In this document: positions 47,179 to 56,862 of the stretch, in pieces
How the letters are laid out: each line of letters starts with the position of its first letter
Numbering within the stretch: the first letter of the stretch is position 1
Assembly: GCF_000698125.1 (NCBI RefSeq)
Contig: NZ_BAXA01000004.1
Location: 1 to 64,000, forward strand
From: Geomicrobium sp. JCM 19038
Lineage (GTDB): Bacteria > Bacillota > Bacilli > Bacillales > Marinococcaceae
Direction: 5' to 3'
Length of the DNA: 64,000 bases
Program-made: the position numbers and the translations under genes
Notes under the pieces: generated by a model
The model's input: the letters and a program-made list of their open reading frames with translations, nothing else
What the model was told of the DNA's origin: nothing
The model's database searches: none

Positions 47179-48465
47179 ATGTACGATCAACTGTATAACC
47201 GTTTATTATCTGAATACGCTGAGAGCCAAGATGCTCTCGGTGTTCAAGGTGAACGACTTGCCAAACGACTTAGTAAGATTGCCGAAATTGGTTTAACAGC
47301 TGATGGTGGGAGTGATCGCGTCGGCTTTTCAGAAGGAGAAAAGCGAGCAAAAGAACTTGTCATAAGTTGGATGGAACATGCCGGCATGAGCGTACGCTCA
47401 GATGAGGCTGGAAACGTCATTGCTAGATTAGAAGGAAGTGATCCATCGTTACCACCCGTAATTAGTGGTTCGCACGTTGATAGCGTTCCGAACGGAGGAC
47501 ATTTTGATGGTCCGTTAGGTGTGTTATCTTCTTTGGAAGTCGTTGAGGCTTGGGCAACAGAAGGGTATACGCCAAAGCGTGCATATGAAGTGGTGATTTT
47601 TACTGATGAAGAAGGAAGTCGATTTAATAGTGGTTTAACAGGAAGCCGTGCAATGACAGGCGTTGTAGATCTTACTCAACAGATGGCTCTACGTGATGCA
47701 ACAGGTGATTCGTTTGAGGAAGTGTTGGCAGCCATTCAACTGGACGCACAAACCTTCACACAAGCAAAGCGTGAATTCCTATCTGGAAGTGACTACATTG
47801 AGTTACATATTGAGCAAGGTAAAGTATTAGAAGAGCATAACCTTCCGGTAGGTGTTGTGTCAGGTATTGCAGGGCCGAGGTATTGGAAAATGACGTTCAC
47901 AGGAGTTGCAGGACACGCAGGTAATACAGCGATGAATCAAAGGCAAGATGCGCTCGTCGCAGCATCACAACTCGTACATTCTATTGCTTCTTTACCTATT
48001 CGGCACAGTGAGACAGCGGTAGCAACTGTTGGGAAATTAACGGTTGAACCGAACGGTGCGAATGTCATTCCTGGTAAAGTAACACTTGTTGTGGATGTAA
48101 GAGATATTACAGCTCCGACAAGAGATGTATTATTTGAAGAAATAAAAGAAGTTGCTAACACAATTGCTCAAGAGTGGAATGTGTCATTGGAGTGTGAAGA
48201 AACAATTAATGTGGCGCCAGTACCAGTATCACAAGAAACGAAGGAGCGATTGCACTCAGTCATAGAAGCAGAAGGATTTACATCGATTGAGATTCCTAGT
48301 GGTGCGGGACATGATGCGATGTTAATGGGAACACAAATGTCTATGGCTATGATTTTCGTGCGAAGTGTGAAAGGCATTAGTCATCATCCGGATGAATGGA
48401 CGACATTAGCTGATTGTGTTACTGGTGTAAAAGTTTTGAAAAGATATGTCGAACAATTGCAATAA
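47179..48465 (+). CDS. Zn-dependent hydrolase, N-carbamoyl-amino-acid/allantoate amidohydrolase type (M20)
   Basis: A two-metal hydrolase of 428 aa that removes the carbamoyl group from N-carbamoyl-amino acids, beta-alanine or allantoate. Motifs: GSHVDSVPNGGHFDGPLGV near residue 95, FTDEEGSRF near 140, IELHIEQGKVLE near 212, GNTAMNQRQDA (dimer and substrate contact) and SGAGHDAM near 380. AGGGAG is nine bases before the ATG. The exact substrate is uncertain, since the hydantoin and purine branches share all these motifs and no linked hydantoinase or purine gene is present. Confidence 0.9.
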   Translation: MYDQLYNRLLSEYAESQDALGVQGERLAKRLSKIAEIGLTADGGSDRVGFSEGEKRAKELVISWMEHAGMSVRSDEAGNVIARLEGSDPSLPPVISGSHVDSVPNGGHFDGPLGVLSSLEVVEAWATEGYTPKRAYEVVIFTDEEGSRFNSGLTGSRAMTGVVDLTQQMALRDATGDSFEEVLAAIQLDAQTFTQAKREFLSGSDYIELHIEQGKVLEEHNLPVGVVSGIAGPRYWKMTFTGVAGHAGNTAMNQRQDALVAASQLVHSIASLPIRHSETAVATVGKLTVEPNGANVIPGKVTLVVDVRDITAPTRDVLFEEIKEVANTIAQEWNVSLECEETINVAPVPVSQETKERLHSVIEAEGFTSIEIPSGAGHDAMLMGTQMSMAMIFVRSVKGISHHPDEWTTLADCVTGVKVLKRYVEQLQ

Positions 48466-48545
48466 ATAAATCAAGGTTTTAATGCGAGTGTATCTCCTCA
48501 TTGTGTTATAATATTCTAAACATTTGTGGCATGGAGGGTACATCA

Positions 48546-49631
48546 ATGTTGCATGAATATTCACCGGCAACGGTTGGGGGTGAAATTAACCTCTGGTATG
48601 AAGCGGTAAAGCATAACCATCGTGAACTGGCGGTCCAGCTGAAGGATAAAGTTTCTGGAATGCTTGAGCAAATGCTCCCGGATCATAAGGTTGTCACGTT
48701 TTATCAGCTTGTTTCGTTTAAGCACGATAAGTTTCTCGATGAGCGTTGGCTCAACTTACCGTATTATAGCAATGCTCCTCAACCAACTGATGAAATGGAT
48801 TGTCTTTTAGATTTTTTCTCGTATTATCTTCATGCGGAGTCACTTATGGAGAGCAAGGATTATCGAAATGCATTTAAATATTTCTCCCGTGCAGAAGATA
48901 TGATAAATGAAATTGATGATCCGGCTGAACGTGCAGAATTTTTCTTTCGGTTTGGACGTGCCTGCTATTCCCTTCATTTGTATGGAGAAGCGCACCTCCA
49001 ATTAACAAAAGCGCTAACGCTTTATGAGCAACAATATGGGTATGAGCGTGCCCAAGCAAGTTGTAAGATTTATTTATCTGATGTTGAAAACTGGCTAGGA
49101 GAAACAAACAGAGCAAGTCAGTTAATCAATGAGGTGTTACGAGTTGAAGAGAACTTAGGTGATCTGAAACCGAGGGTATTAGGAGTTTCAGGTCTTCATG
49201 CGATGAAGTCTATGAATTATGAAGAGGCTCTTAAGCATTTTGAACGTGCGATTAGCGATGATGAATACGCAACAACGATTGACGGTGTCCAATCAAAAAT
49301 ACTTCTAGCTGTAACGTACTTCTTCTTAGAGCAAGACCATCATGCTCGCTTGTTATTAAATCATGCAGAATATGAGGCAAAAGCGAACAATTATGAGAAT
49401 CTACTAGCGATTTGTTTGATCTTGCGTGGGTTGCATGATTATAAAGATCATACGTATGTAGAAGAAGGCCTTAAGCTCTTATCTGAACCTGGTCTTGAGC
49501 GTGTGTATTATGATACGACCGTTTTCATATCGAGGTACTATGAAGATCTTGGCCAACTCGACTATGCGCTGTATTTCCTAAAAAAGACAGTGAATTTGAA
49601 GTTGATGCATCCGCAACTAACACTCACGTGA
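48546..49631 (+). CDS. Rap-like tetratricopeptide protein
   Basis: 361 aa, helical throughout, with the Rap plan: an N-terminal three-helix bundle (residues 1-75, VGGEINLWYEAVKHNH) and about six TPR repeats (AFKYFSRAEDMI, AHLQLTKALTLYE, ALKHFERAISDDE). Rap proteins dephosphorylate Spo0F or bind ComA and are switched off by a Phr peptide. The start follows GGAGGGT; a TATAAT box lies at 48508-48513. No phr gene follows, as a terminator and a convergent gene come directly after. Confidence 0.82.
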   Translation: MLHEYSPATVGGEINLWYEAVKHNHRELAVQLKDKVSGMLEQMLPDHKVVTFYQLVSFKHDKFLDERWLNLPYYSNAPQPTDEMDCLLDFFSYYLHAESLMESKDYRNAFKYFSRAEDMINEIDDPAERAEFFFRFGRACYSLHLYGEAHLQLTKALTLYEQQYGYERAQASCKIYLSDVENWLGETNRASQLINEVLRVEENLGDLKPRVLGVSGLHAMKSMNYEEALKHFERAISDDEYATTIDGVQSKILLAVTYFFLEQDHHARLLLNHAEYEAKANNYENLLAICLILRGLHDYKDHTYVEEGLKLLSEPGLERVYYDTTVFISRYYEDLGQLDYALYFLKKTVNLKLMHPQLTLT

Positions 49632-49656
49632 TTCTAACGAATCACGTGTTTTGTTT
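49622..49656. terminator. Bidirectional terminator
   Basis: CACGTGATTC and GAATCACGTG pair perfectly around TAAC, followed by TTTTGTTTTG; the stop of the convergent transporter lies in it. Confidence 0.82.
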
Positions 49657-50817
49657 TGATTGAACGATTAAATAGATCGTAAGAATTCCACCAACAACTG
49701 CTGTGAAACTTGCAAAGACAAAGACTGCTGGTAATGAATAGTGTTCAGCAATGAGACCTGCCAGCCAAGGGCCTAAGAAGATTCCAGCTGCATAGTATGA
49801 CTGATAAAACCCCATAATGGTCGTTTTCATCGATGGCGGAGCGAGGGTGGCTGCTTGCGACAAACAGATTGGTAATACAAACCCCAATGCAAGTCCAATA
49901 ATCGCATGAACGATACTAATGGAAAGTAGACCTGTAGACAGAGGAACAGTAAGAAAAGCAATCGCTGACAGAAAAAGGCTGCTCATAACAATGGCCAATT
50001 CTACTTTTTTTGTGAGTTGTATGGTAGCTACCATTAACGAAGAAAGTGCATGAGGTAGAAAGAAAGCCGTCATGAGAAGTACCATTTGTTGTTCATTGAT
50101 TCCAAGTGTAGCAGCATAATTTGGCGTGAAGCCAAAAATCGAAATAAACATAAGACCGTGTGTAATAAGAGCAATGGTTGCAAGAGGCATTAAAGACTTT
50201 GTTTTAAGCGTGCGGGTGAAATATTCATGTGTTTGTAGTGTTTGAATTTGAGTCGCATCATGGTCTACAACTTTGACGAATAATGAGAGAACTAGTCCAA
50301 TGATTGACACGATCACGCCCACCCAAAATGGCGAGAGCCAACCGAAAGATTCCACGAGCAAGCCTGCCGTTAGCATACTCGCAAACTGTGGGAGAACAGT
50401 AAAAAGTTGCATTGCCCCCATCGCTTTACCTGATTGGTCTTGATGAACATATTGAGCATAAAGGATCGTCGCCATCACCCACATTGCTGCGGTAACACCA
50501 GAGAGCAGACGACCGATTAACACCATTACGAAGGAATCAAAAAAGACGAGAATTAAGCCACTAATCGCAGCGATCACAAATCCACTAACGTAAAGCCCTT
50601 TACGAATCGATCGTAGCCGATCGGATAAAACCCCTAACGGAAAACGCAAAGCAACTTGCAAAATCCCATAGCTCCCGAGAATGATTCCGATCGCTGCATA
50701 TGGAAAAGAGATCTGTTCTAAATACAAGCTAAAGATCGGAACGTATATGTAAGTTGCTAACCAAAAGCAAAACACAGATGCTAAGAAAATGATATGATCC
50801 AGTCTCGTAATCGTCAT
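49642..50817 (-). CDS. MFS transporter
   Basis: 391 aa with twelve helices. The loop 2-3 motif RFPLGVLSDRLRSIRKG near residue 60 marks the major facilitator superfamily, and GRLLSGVTAAMWVMATILYAQY near 103 resembles drug or metabolite exporters of the YfkF/YttB type. GGGGGTGA lies before the ATG at 50817. It is divergent from the LysR-linked cluster, and the 170-base gap may hold a shared control region. Substrate unknown. Confidence 0.87.
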   Translation of the reverse strand: MTITRLDHIIFLASVFCFWLATYIYVPIFSLYLEQISFPYAAIGIILGSYGILQVALRFPLGVLSDRLRSIRKGLYVSGFVIAAISGLILVFFDSFVMVLIGRLLSGVTAAMWVMATILYAQYVHQDQSGKAMGAMQLFTVLPQFASMLTAGLLVESFGWLSPFWVGVIVSIIGLVLSLFVKVVDHDATQIQTLQTHEYFTRTLKTKSLMPLATIALITHGLMFISIFGFTPNYAATLGINEQQMVLLMTAFFLPHALSSLMVATIQLTKKVELAIVMSSLFLSAIAFLTVPLSTGLLSISIVHAIIGLALGFVLPICLSQAATLAPPSMKTTIMGFYQSYYAAGIFLGPWLAGLIAEHYSLPAVFVFASFTAVVGGILTIYLIVQSKQNT

Positions 50818-50898
50818 GGAATCACCCCCATTAACAAATTCTAACAAATATAGTTGAGCATTCGTAGTTTTGTGAGCATTTGCAACAAAATGATTTCT

Positions 50899-50913
50899 GT
50901 TATAGAGTTATAA
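50899..50913 (+). promoter_or_regulatory. Candidate LysR-type operator before the dehydrogenase gene
   Basis: GTTATAGAGTTATAA lies 75 bases before the dehydrogenase start, in the gap to the divergent MFS gene. The same words occur in an exact palindrome ahead of the TRAP genes (52936), which suggests a common regulator. Confidence 0.35.
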
Positions 50914-50987
50914 TTAATAGTAATTTATACTTAATACTAATATATGCTATCCTCGTACTACTTTAAAGAATACGAGGTGCTTGTTAA

Positions 50988-51997
50988 ATGTCAAAGATTG
51001 CGGTTGTTTCATTTGGTTTAGGTCCGATTGGAGTAGAAATTCTTAAGAAGTGCAGTCTGGAAGAACATATAGAGGTTGTTGGTGGTGTCGATGTTGATCC
51101 ACAAAAATTAGAATTGCCACTGTCTGAACTTGTCAGTGAAGCCCCTACTAATCGTCATATTCATGATAATATTTCGAAATTACAACATATTGTAAGTGCT
51201 TACGAACATAAAGTTGCAGTTCATGCTACGGGTTCGCACCTCCCCTCAGTTTGGCCTCAAATTAAAGAGCTTCTTGATCACGGTTTTCATGTCGTATCTA
51301 CGTGTGAAGAGCTTCTCTATCCTTGGCATCGTTATCCAGAGCTTAGTGCAGAAATTGATCAATATGCGCAACGTAAAGGGAAAGCAGTCATTGGAACTGG
51401 TATTAACCCTGGTTTTGTTATGGATACACTCCCGCTTGTTGCGAGTACTGTAACCGATGGAATTACACGTATTCAAATCAAACGTCACGTTGATGCGAGT
51501 AAGCGTCGCGTACCTCTTCAACAGAAAGTAGGGATCGGCAAGACGGTTAAAGCGTTTGAAGAACTTGCCAAAGACAATGCGATTGGGCATGTCGGCTTAG
51601 AAGAATCATTAAGAATGTTGGCGGCAGTCTTGGCGTTACGATCCAAGACATTGACGCATCATTACAACCTGTTTTACTTGAGCAAAAACTGTCTCTTCCT
51701 TGGATTGACCTGGAAATTGGAGATGTCGCAGGGCAGCTTCAGAAGATGAGTGCAGTCACAGAAGAAGGAATAACACTCGAACTAGAATTAAAAATGGCAG
51801 CAGGTTTAGAGGCTCAAGACGCAATTTTTGTCGAAGGGAATGATCATGTGCAATTACTTATTCCTAATGGAATATTTGGTGATACGGCAACCGCATCAAT
51901 GATTGTAAATGTAGGAAAGTCTCTAGCGTGGCAAGAGCAAGTAGGTCTTGTAACAATGATGGATGGGGGCTTGCCGAGATATCGTTATAAAGGGTGA
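50988..51997 (+). CDS. DapB-like NAD(P)-dependent dehydrogenase (frameshift)
   Basis: About 336 aa, of the dihydrodipicolinate-reductase-like group that includes 2,4-diaminopentanoate dehydrogenase. Nucleotide site VVSFGLGPIGVEIL at residue 6, GVDVDPQK near 33, and the family motif GTGINPGFVMDTLPLV near 135. One G is missing at 51621-51622; repair gives MLGGSLGVTIQDIDASLQP and runs on to 51997. Its end overlaps the LysR region. It probably acts on an amine or amino acid taken up by the adjacent TRAP transporter; the substrate is inferred only from the family. Confidence 0.85.
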
Positions 51998-52005
51998 TTA
52001 AGGAA

Positions 52006-52929
52006 ATGAACTTATTAGGATTTAGATATTTTCTTGAAGTAGCTCGTACGTTAAATTTCAGTGAGGCATCGAGGTATTTACATGTGAGTCAACCTGGGCT
52101 TAGCCAGCAGATCTCATCATTGGAGAAAGAGTTAGGGTTTAAATTACTGAAAAGAACGACAAGACGTGTAACCTTAACCGATGAAGGTGCTTTTCTCTAT
52201 GAAAATTTAAAGCCATCTTTTAATAAGATCGAGAACACGATTGAGGAAATTGCAACACTAAAAAAAGTGCCACAAGCGATCATTCATATCTCTACAGTAC
52301 CGTCTGCTGCGAACCTTTGGTTACCAAGTCTCGTGAAGCGGATAGGAGAGACAAATGCTGACGCTGAACTTTACTTAGATGAAACAACTTCTAAAGTGGC
52401 AATTCAGTCAATCAAGAAACAAAAAAGCCATATCGCGTTCGTGCGCATGTCACCTGAATCGAGCGAGCTAGATCAAGAAAATCTAAGTACTTATGAGTTA
52501 AGTCAACATCCATTAATGGCAGTGGTCTCAAAAGACCATCGTTTTGCAAATGATGACATACTGGATTTAAAACAGCTAAAAGACGAATCATTTATCCATT
52601 ATCACCCAAAAAACTCACCAGAGCTTTATTATTTATTAGAAAGAGCTTGTCTACAGGCTGGGTTTGTACCGAATACAATCTGTAGTGGCCCTGAGATTAT
52701 GACGATTGGAACGTTAATCAGCCATGGATTAGGTGTAACGCTTATGCCAGAAGATATGGTACAACTTCTTAGAAATGAGTCGGTTAAATCGGTGAGACTT
52801 TCAGACCAGGCATTAATGAGCTCAATAACAATGATCTGGGAAGATACTCCCTATACGCCTCAAGTCACAAGGGAAGTTGTCACTATTGCTAAATATGAGT
52901 TTTCTAGTATAACAAGTCAATATTTATAA
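52006..52929 (+). CDS. LysR-family transcriptional regulator
   Basis: 307 aa: helix-turn-helix at residues 15-40 (NFSEASRYLHVSQPGLSQQI) and a type-2 periplasmic-like effector domain. ATG at 52006 is preferred, as AAAGGG is suitably placed; a GTG at 51994 overlaps the previous stop. It lies between the dehydrogenase and the TRAP transporter genes and probably controls both. Inducer unknown. Confidence 0.93.
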   Translation: MNLLGFRYFLEVARTLNFSEASRYLHVSQPGLSQQISSLEKELGFKLLKRTTRRVTLTDEGAFLYENLKPSFNKIENTIEEIATLKKVPQAIIHISTVPSAANLWLPSLVKRIGETNADAELYLDETTSKVAIQSIKKQKSHIAFVRMSPESSELDQENLSTYELSQHPLMAVVSKDHRFANDDILDLKQLKDESFIHYHPKNSPELYYLLERACLQAGFVPNTICSGPEIMTIGTLISHGLGVTLMPEDMVQLLRNESVKSVRLSDQALMSSITMIWEDTPYTPQVTREVVTIAKYEFSSITSQYL

Positions 52930-52935
52930 TTAAGA

Positions 52936-52951
52936 GTTATAAATCTATAAC
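52936..52951 (+). promoter_or_regulatory. Palindromic operator candidate before the TRAP genes
   Basis: GTTATA-AATC-TATAAC is a perfect palindrome, itself inside a wider ATTAAG/CTTAAT repeat, seven bases after the LysR stop and about 105 bases before the binding-protein start. Form and place fit a LysR-type site. Confidence 0.5.
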
Positions 52952-53057
52952 AAATACTTAATTAAAAGCAGATAAAGATCATGGTAGGGTTAATGAGGAA
53001 TCTATTTGTATCTATTTAGAAAAAATTCCGAATTACTACATGATGGGGGTCATTATT

Positions 53058-53996
53058 GTGAAAAAGTTATTTGGTACGACTTTAGTCGCTGGCGCGTCTG
53101 TTGCATTACTTGCAGCGTGTGGAGACTTTGAAGATGAACTGGAAATCCTCACGGGTGGAGAGCAAGGGGCTTATTACCCACTTGGTGCTCAAGTATCAAC
53201 AGTGATTAACGACCATGTGGATAGTCACGATGCCGCACATTTCTCAACAGGTGCGTCCGTTGTTAACATTAACGACATTGCAGATGGAAACGGTCACATT
53301 GCCTTTTCGCAAAATGATACGGCTTATTATGCAGAACAAGGTGGAAACGATTTCTTCGAAGAGCCAGTTGAAGGTGTTCTTGGTCTGGCAACACTTTATC
53401 CAGAAGTCATTCAGATTGTTGCAACTGAAGCATCAGGTATTGAAACAGTTAGCGACCTAGCCGGAATGAGCGTTGCTGTTGGTGACGTTGGATCAGGTAC
53501 AGAGGTCGTAGCAAGCCAAATTCTAGAAGCACACGGTGTTACGTATGATGACTTTAGTGTTGAATACCAAGACTTTGGTGATGCAGCTGACAGCTTACAA
53601 GATGGTAATATTGATGCAGCCATTATCGTTGCCGGTACACCAACAGGAGCGATTGAAGCATTATCCGCACAAGCCAACATCACACTTGTTGATGTAGAAG
53701 CAGATGCAGCTCAAGGTCTACTTGATGAGTATCCGTTCTATACAGAGTATACAATTGAAGATTCATACGGCTTAGATGCTCCAGTTAATACGCTTGCAGT
53801 ACAAGCAATGTTAATTGCACAAGCTGAACTTGAAGATGAAGTGGTTTATGACATTTTAACTGCGATTTTTGAAAATGAAGAAAGCTTTTCAAATGCGCAT
53901 AATGCCGGTAACTTCATCAGCTTAGAGAGTGCTCAAGATGGAATGTCGATTGAATTGCACCCAGGTGCACAACAGTTCTACGATGAAAATCAATAA
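53058..53996 (+). CDS. TAXI-family TRAP transporter solute-binding lipoprotein
   Basis: Captures the substrate outside the cell for the TRAP permease. 312 aa; signal peptide with lipobox LLAAC, then the TAXI domain with LTGGEQGAYYPLGAQVS, STGASVVNINDIADGNGHIAFSQND and GSGTEVVASQILEAHG. GTG at 53058 is chosen, as GGGGG is eight bases upstream. The mature protein is strongly acidic. TAXI-TRAP systems take up glutamate, 2-oxoglutarate and related acids in the few known cases, so the substrate here is open. Confidence 0.92.
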   Translation: MKKLFGTTLVAGASVALLAACGDFEDELEILTGGEQGAYYPLGAQVSTVINDHVDSHDAAHFSTGASVVNINDIADGNGHIAFSQNDTAYYAEQGGNDFFEEPVEGVLGLATLYPEVIQIVATEASGIETVSDLAGMSVAVGDVGSGTEVVASQILEAHGVTYDDFSVEYQDFGDAADSLQDGNIDAAIIVAGTPTGAIEALSAQANITLVDVEADAAQGLLDEYPFYTEYTIEDSYGLDAPVNTLAVQAMLIAQAELEDEVVYDILTAIFENEESFSNAHNAGNFISLESAQDGMSIELHPGAQQFYDENQ

Positions 53997-54486
53997 TAAG
54001 GTTTCTAAACGAGGAGGGCGATTACTAGCTCTTCTCCTCGTTTTTTCTAGTCTGATTATTGTCGTTTTATATATGATGATAAGTCAGCGTGAACCAAGGC
54101 TACAAATTGTTGCAAATGAAACCGGTGAAGTGCTTTATAGCTATGAGGTGTCGCCGGGTACCCAGTTTTATCATGAGTACATCCATTCTGTCATGAAAAC
54201 ACCGATTCGCGAGATTTTTATGATTGATGAAGACTACATCATTGTTCCGAAGGAAACGTGGACGAAGTCTTTTGGTGCGGGTATTCCTTATGCTGAAGTA
54301 GAGCAAATGGAAATGGTCGATGGTTATTTTATCGTTCCGAGTTCAAGTCGAGAGATTGATTCGATTCATTTAATGCCTTCGAACATGTACGAGCATACCT
54401 TTCAATATGAAGATGAAGAGATCATCGTGTTATCAGAATTGCCGGAGGATGTACGGAAGTTAACAATTGAGGTTATAGGAGGATGA
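53983..54486 (+). CDS. DUF1850 protein of a TAXI-TRAP system
   Basis: 167 aa with one N-terminal helix (about residues 12-35) and an outer beta domain (QIVANETGEVLYSYEVSPGTQFYHEYIHSVMKTP). DUF1850 proteins are coded between TAXI binding proteins and their fused permeases. ATG at 53983 overlaps the preceding stop region by 14 bases and has no strong ribosome site, so translation is probably coupled. It ends four bases into the permease gene's upstream ATG. Function unknown. Confidence 0.87.
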   Translation: MKINNKVSKRGGRLLALLLVFSSLIIVVLYMMISQREPRLQIVANETGEVLYSYEVSPGTQFYHEYIHSVMKTPIREIFMIDEDYIIVPKETWTKSFGAGIPYAEVEQMEMVDGYFIVPSSSREIDSIHLMPSNMYEHTFQYEDEEIIVLSELPEDVRKLTIEVIGG

Positions 54487-54488
54487 CC

Positions 54489-56671
54489 ATGTCAGATTTG
54501 GATAGGAAAAAATTCAAAGGCAATATTGATGCGACAGAGGTCGAAATCCCCGCAGACCTTCCAGATACAGAAGAGATCGAAGGTAGTGACCGGAAAGTCT
54601 TCGGCTGGAAAGCATTACTAATCTTAGTAATATGTGTTGGGATGGCCGCTTATCATCTTTATACTGCAGGGTTTGGTCTAATTGTAGGAACAAGGCAACA
54701 TTTGTTTATTCACTTGATTTTAGGGTTAGTTCTCGTATACTTAATTTTCCCACGGAAAAAAGGATTAAGTCAGCAAACCATCGTATGGTATGACTTCTTA
54801 TTAGCGGGTGTTGCGCTTGTTGTCGGTCTGTTTGTTATGTACAGTCAGACTTCACCAGCAATTCTTTCAGGTCGTATGGATCTGATTCATATGATCGCTG
54901 GGGTCATCATGATTCTTTTAATTATTGAAGCAACTCGTCGAGTTGTCGGTAAACCACTACTTATTATTGCGCTCTGTTTTATAGCATATTATTTCTTTGG
55001 AAACCTATTACCACCACCTTTCTCACATAGCCGTGCAAACTTTGATACGTTCATTTATGAAATGATGTACACAAGCACAGGTATTCTCGGTACTCCACTT
55101 TCTGTATCAGCGAACTACGTTTTTATTTTCGTTATGTTTGGTGCGATTTTAGAAGCAACGGGTGCAGGTAAGATGTTTATTGACCTTGCGCTTCGAATGG
55201 TCGGTCACTATCGTGGTGGACCAGCCAAAGCTGCCGTTGTAGGTTCTGGTTTTATGGGTTCGATTTCAGGTAGTTCCGTAGCTAATGCTGTAACGACAGG
55301 AACGTTTACGATTCCTTTAATGAAGAAAGTAGGATTTAAACCGCAAGTTGCCGGAGGGATTGAGGTTGCATCATCCTCGAGTGGACAGCTTTTACCACCA
55401 GTAATGGGTGCAGCCGCATTTTTAATGATTGAGTATACACCGTATAGTTATGCTCAGATTATGGTATCAGCCTTAATCCCAGCCGTATTAACGTATATAG
55501 CCATTCTTTGGATGGTCCACATTGAATCGGTGAAAAACGACATTAGAGGTTTAGATAAGTCAACGCTTGTTCCAGCCAAGAGAAGTTTATTGCAACAAGG
55601 GTACTTAATTTTTCCGATTCTAGCACTCGTATTCTTTGTTCTCGTTGGAAATACAGTCTTTAATGCGGCATTCTTCTCAATTGTTATGTTGCTTACCGTT
55701 GCCGTGTTTGCACATCGTCTACGTGAGCGATTTGGTGCAGGATTATTAATCGCAGCCGTTCTCGCTGGAATCTCTTATCTTATGCACGTATTACTCGGGT
55801 GGCATATTGAAATCTCAATTATGATTGCAATTGGAATCTTTGTATGTATTTTCTTTGTGCTGTTCCAAAAGCGATACAAAATTGATTCAGCACCTGTTAA
55901 ATTCGGTGTGCGTGAGCTCGTTGTAAGTTTTGAAATGTCAGCGCGTAAATCACTAACTGTTGTGACAGCGTGTGCGACTGCAGGTATCCTAATTGGGGTT
56001 ATTAACCTTACAGGGTTGTCTGGTAAACTTCCTACAATCATTGTAGGCTTTGCAGGGGACAACTTATTGCTTGCACTGTTCTTTACATTTATTGCGTGTT
56101 TAATTGTTGGTCTTGGTTTACCAACGACTGCAACCTATGTCATCTTAGCCGCCATGGTTGCGCCGGCACTCATTGAGATGAACGTGCCGATTATGGCAGC
56201 TCACTTATTCGTACTCTATTATGGCGTTCTTGCCGATGACACACCACCTGTAAACTTACCGGCATATGCAATATCTGGAATTGCAAAAGCGATCCAATCA
56301 TTACAGGGGTGCAAGGTTTCAAATACGATACAGGTGCTTTGCTCCTGCCGTTTATTTTTGCAACAAACACAATTATTCTATTGCTTCCAGAAAACGCAGG
56401 TCTATACACATGGTATGAAATTGTATGGGCGATCTTTACCGCGCTTATCGGTATTCTTGTATTCGTAACGGTTATTCAGCGTTACCTATTCACGAATTAT
56501 CGTTGGTATGAGTGGATCATTGCATTAACGTCTTCACTTGTCTTTATCCACGTTTCGGTTTATACAGACTTACTTGGAATTGGATTGTTTGTCCTCTTAA
56601 TTATCATCAATAAGATGAGAAAGAAACGACAAGACCAACAAGCCGATCCAGGTCAGGCAGTCACGGCATAA
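54489..56671 (+). CDS. TRAP transporter permease, fused small and large subunits (frameshift)
   Basis: The membrane part of the TAXI-TRAP importer, about 727 aa and some sixteen helices; the small (4TM) and large (12TM) subunits are joined. GSSVANAVTTGTFTIPLMKK near residue 260 and GLGLPTTATYVILAAMVAPAL near 540 are the sodium- and substrate-site regions. One A is missing at 56285-56288; repair gives GIAKSDPIITGVQGFKYDTG. AGGAGG is six bases before ATG 54489. Uptake is driven by sodium, fitting an alkaliphile. A terminator follows. Confidence 0.9.
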
Positions 56672-56673
56672 TT

Positions 56674-56720
56674 ATAAGAACTCTACTTGAATGTATTTCG
56701 AGTAGAGTTCTTATTTTTTA
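56674..56720 (+). terminator. Terminator of the TRAP operon
   Basis: ATAAGAACTCTACT pairs perfectly with AGTAGAGTTCTTAT across about a dozen bases, followed by TTTTTTAT. Confidence 0.9.
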
Positions 56721-56862
56721 TGACTGAAGCTAAGACAGAGGATAACGTAAACAATTGGCGAATTGTGTAGGTAACTTTAAAACAACAGAAGTTAAAGGTT
56801 CCCCCTTGTACGCTTTCGGGTAAAGAATAACAAGTTAAGAATTCGGTTGGGAGGGGCAAAGA

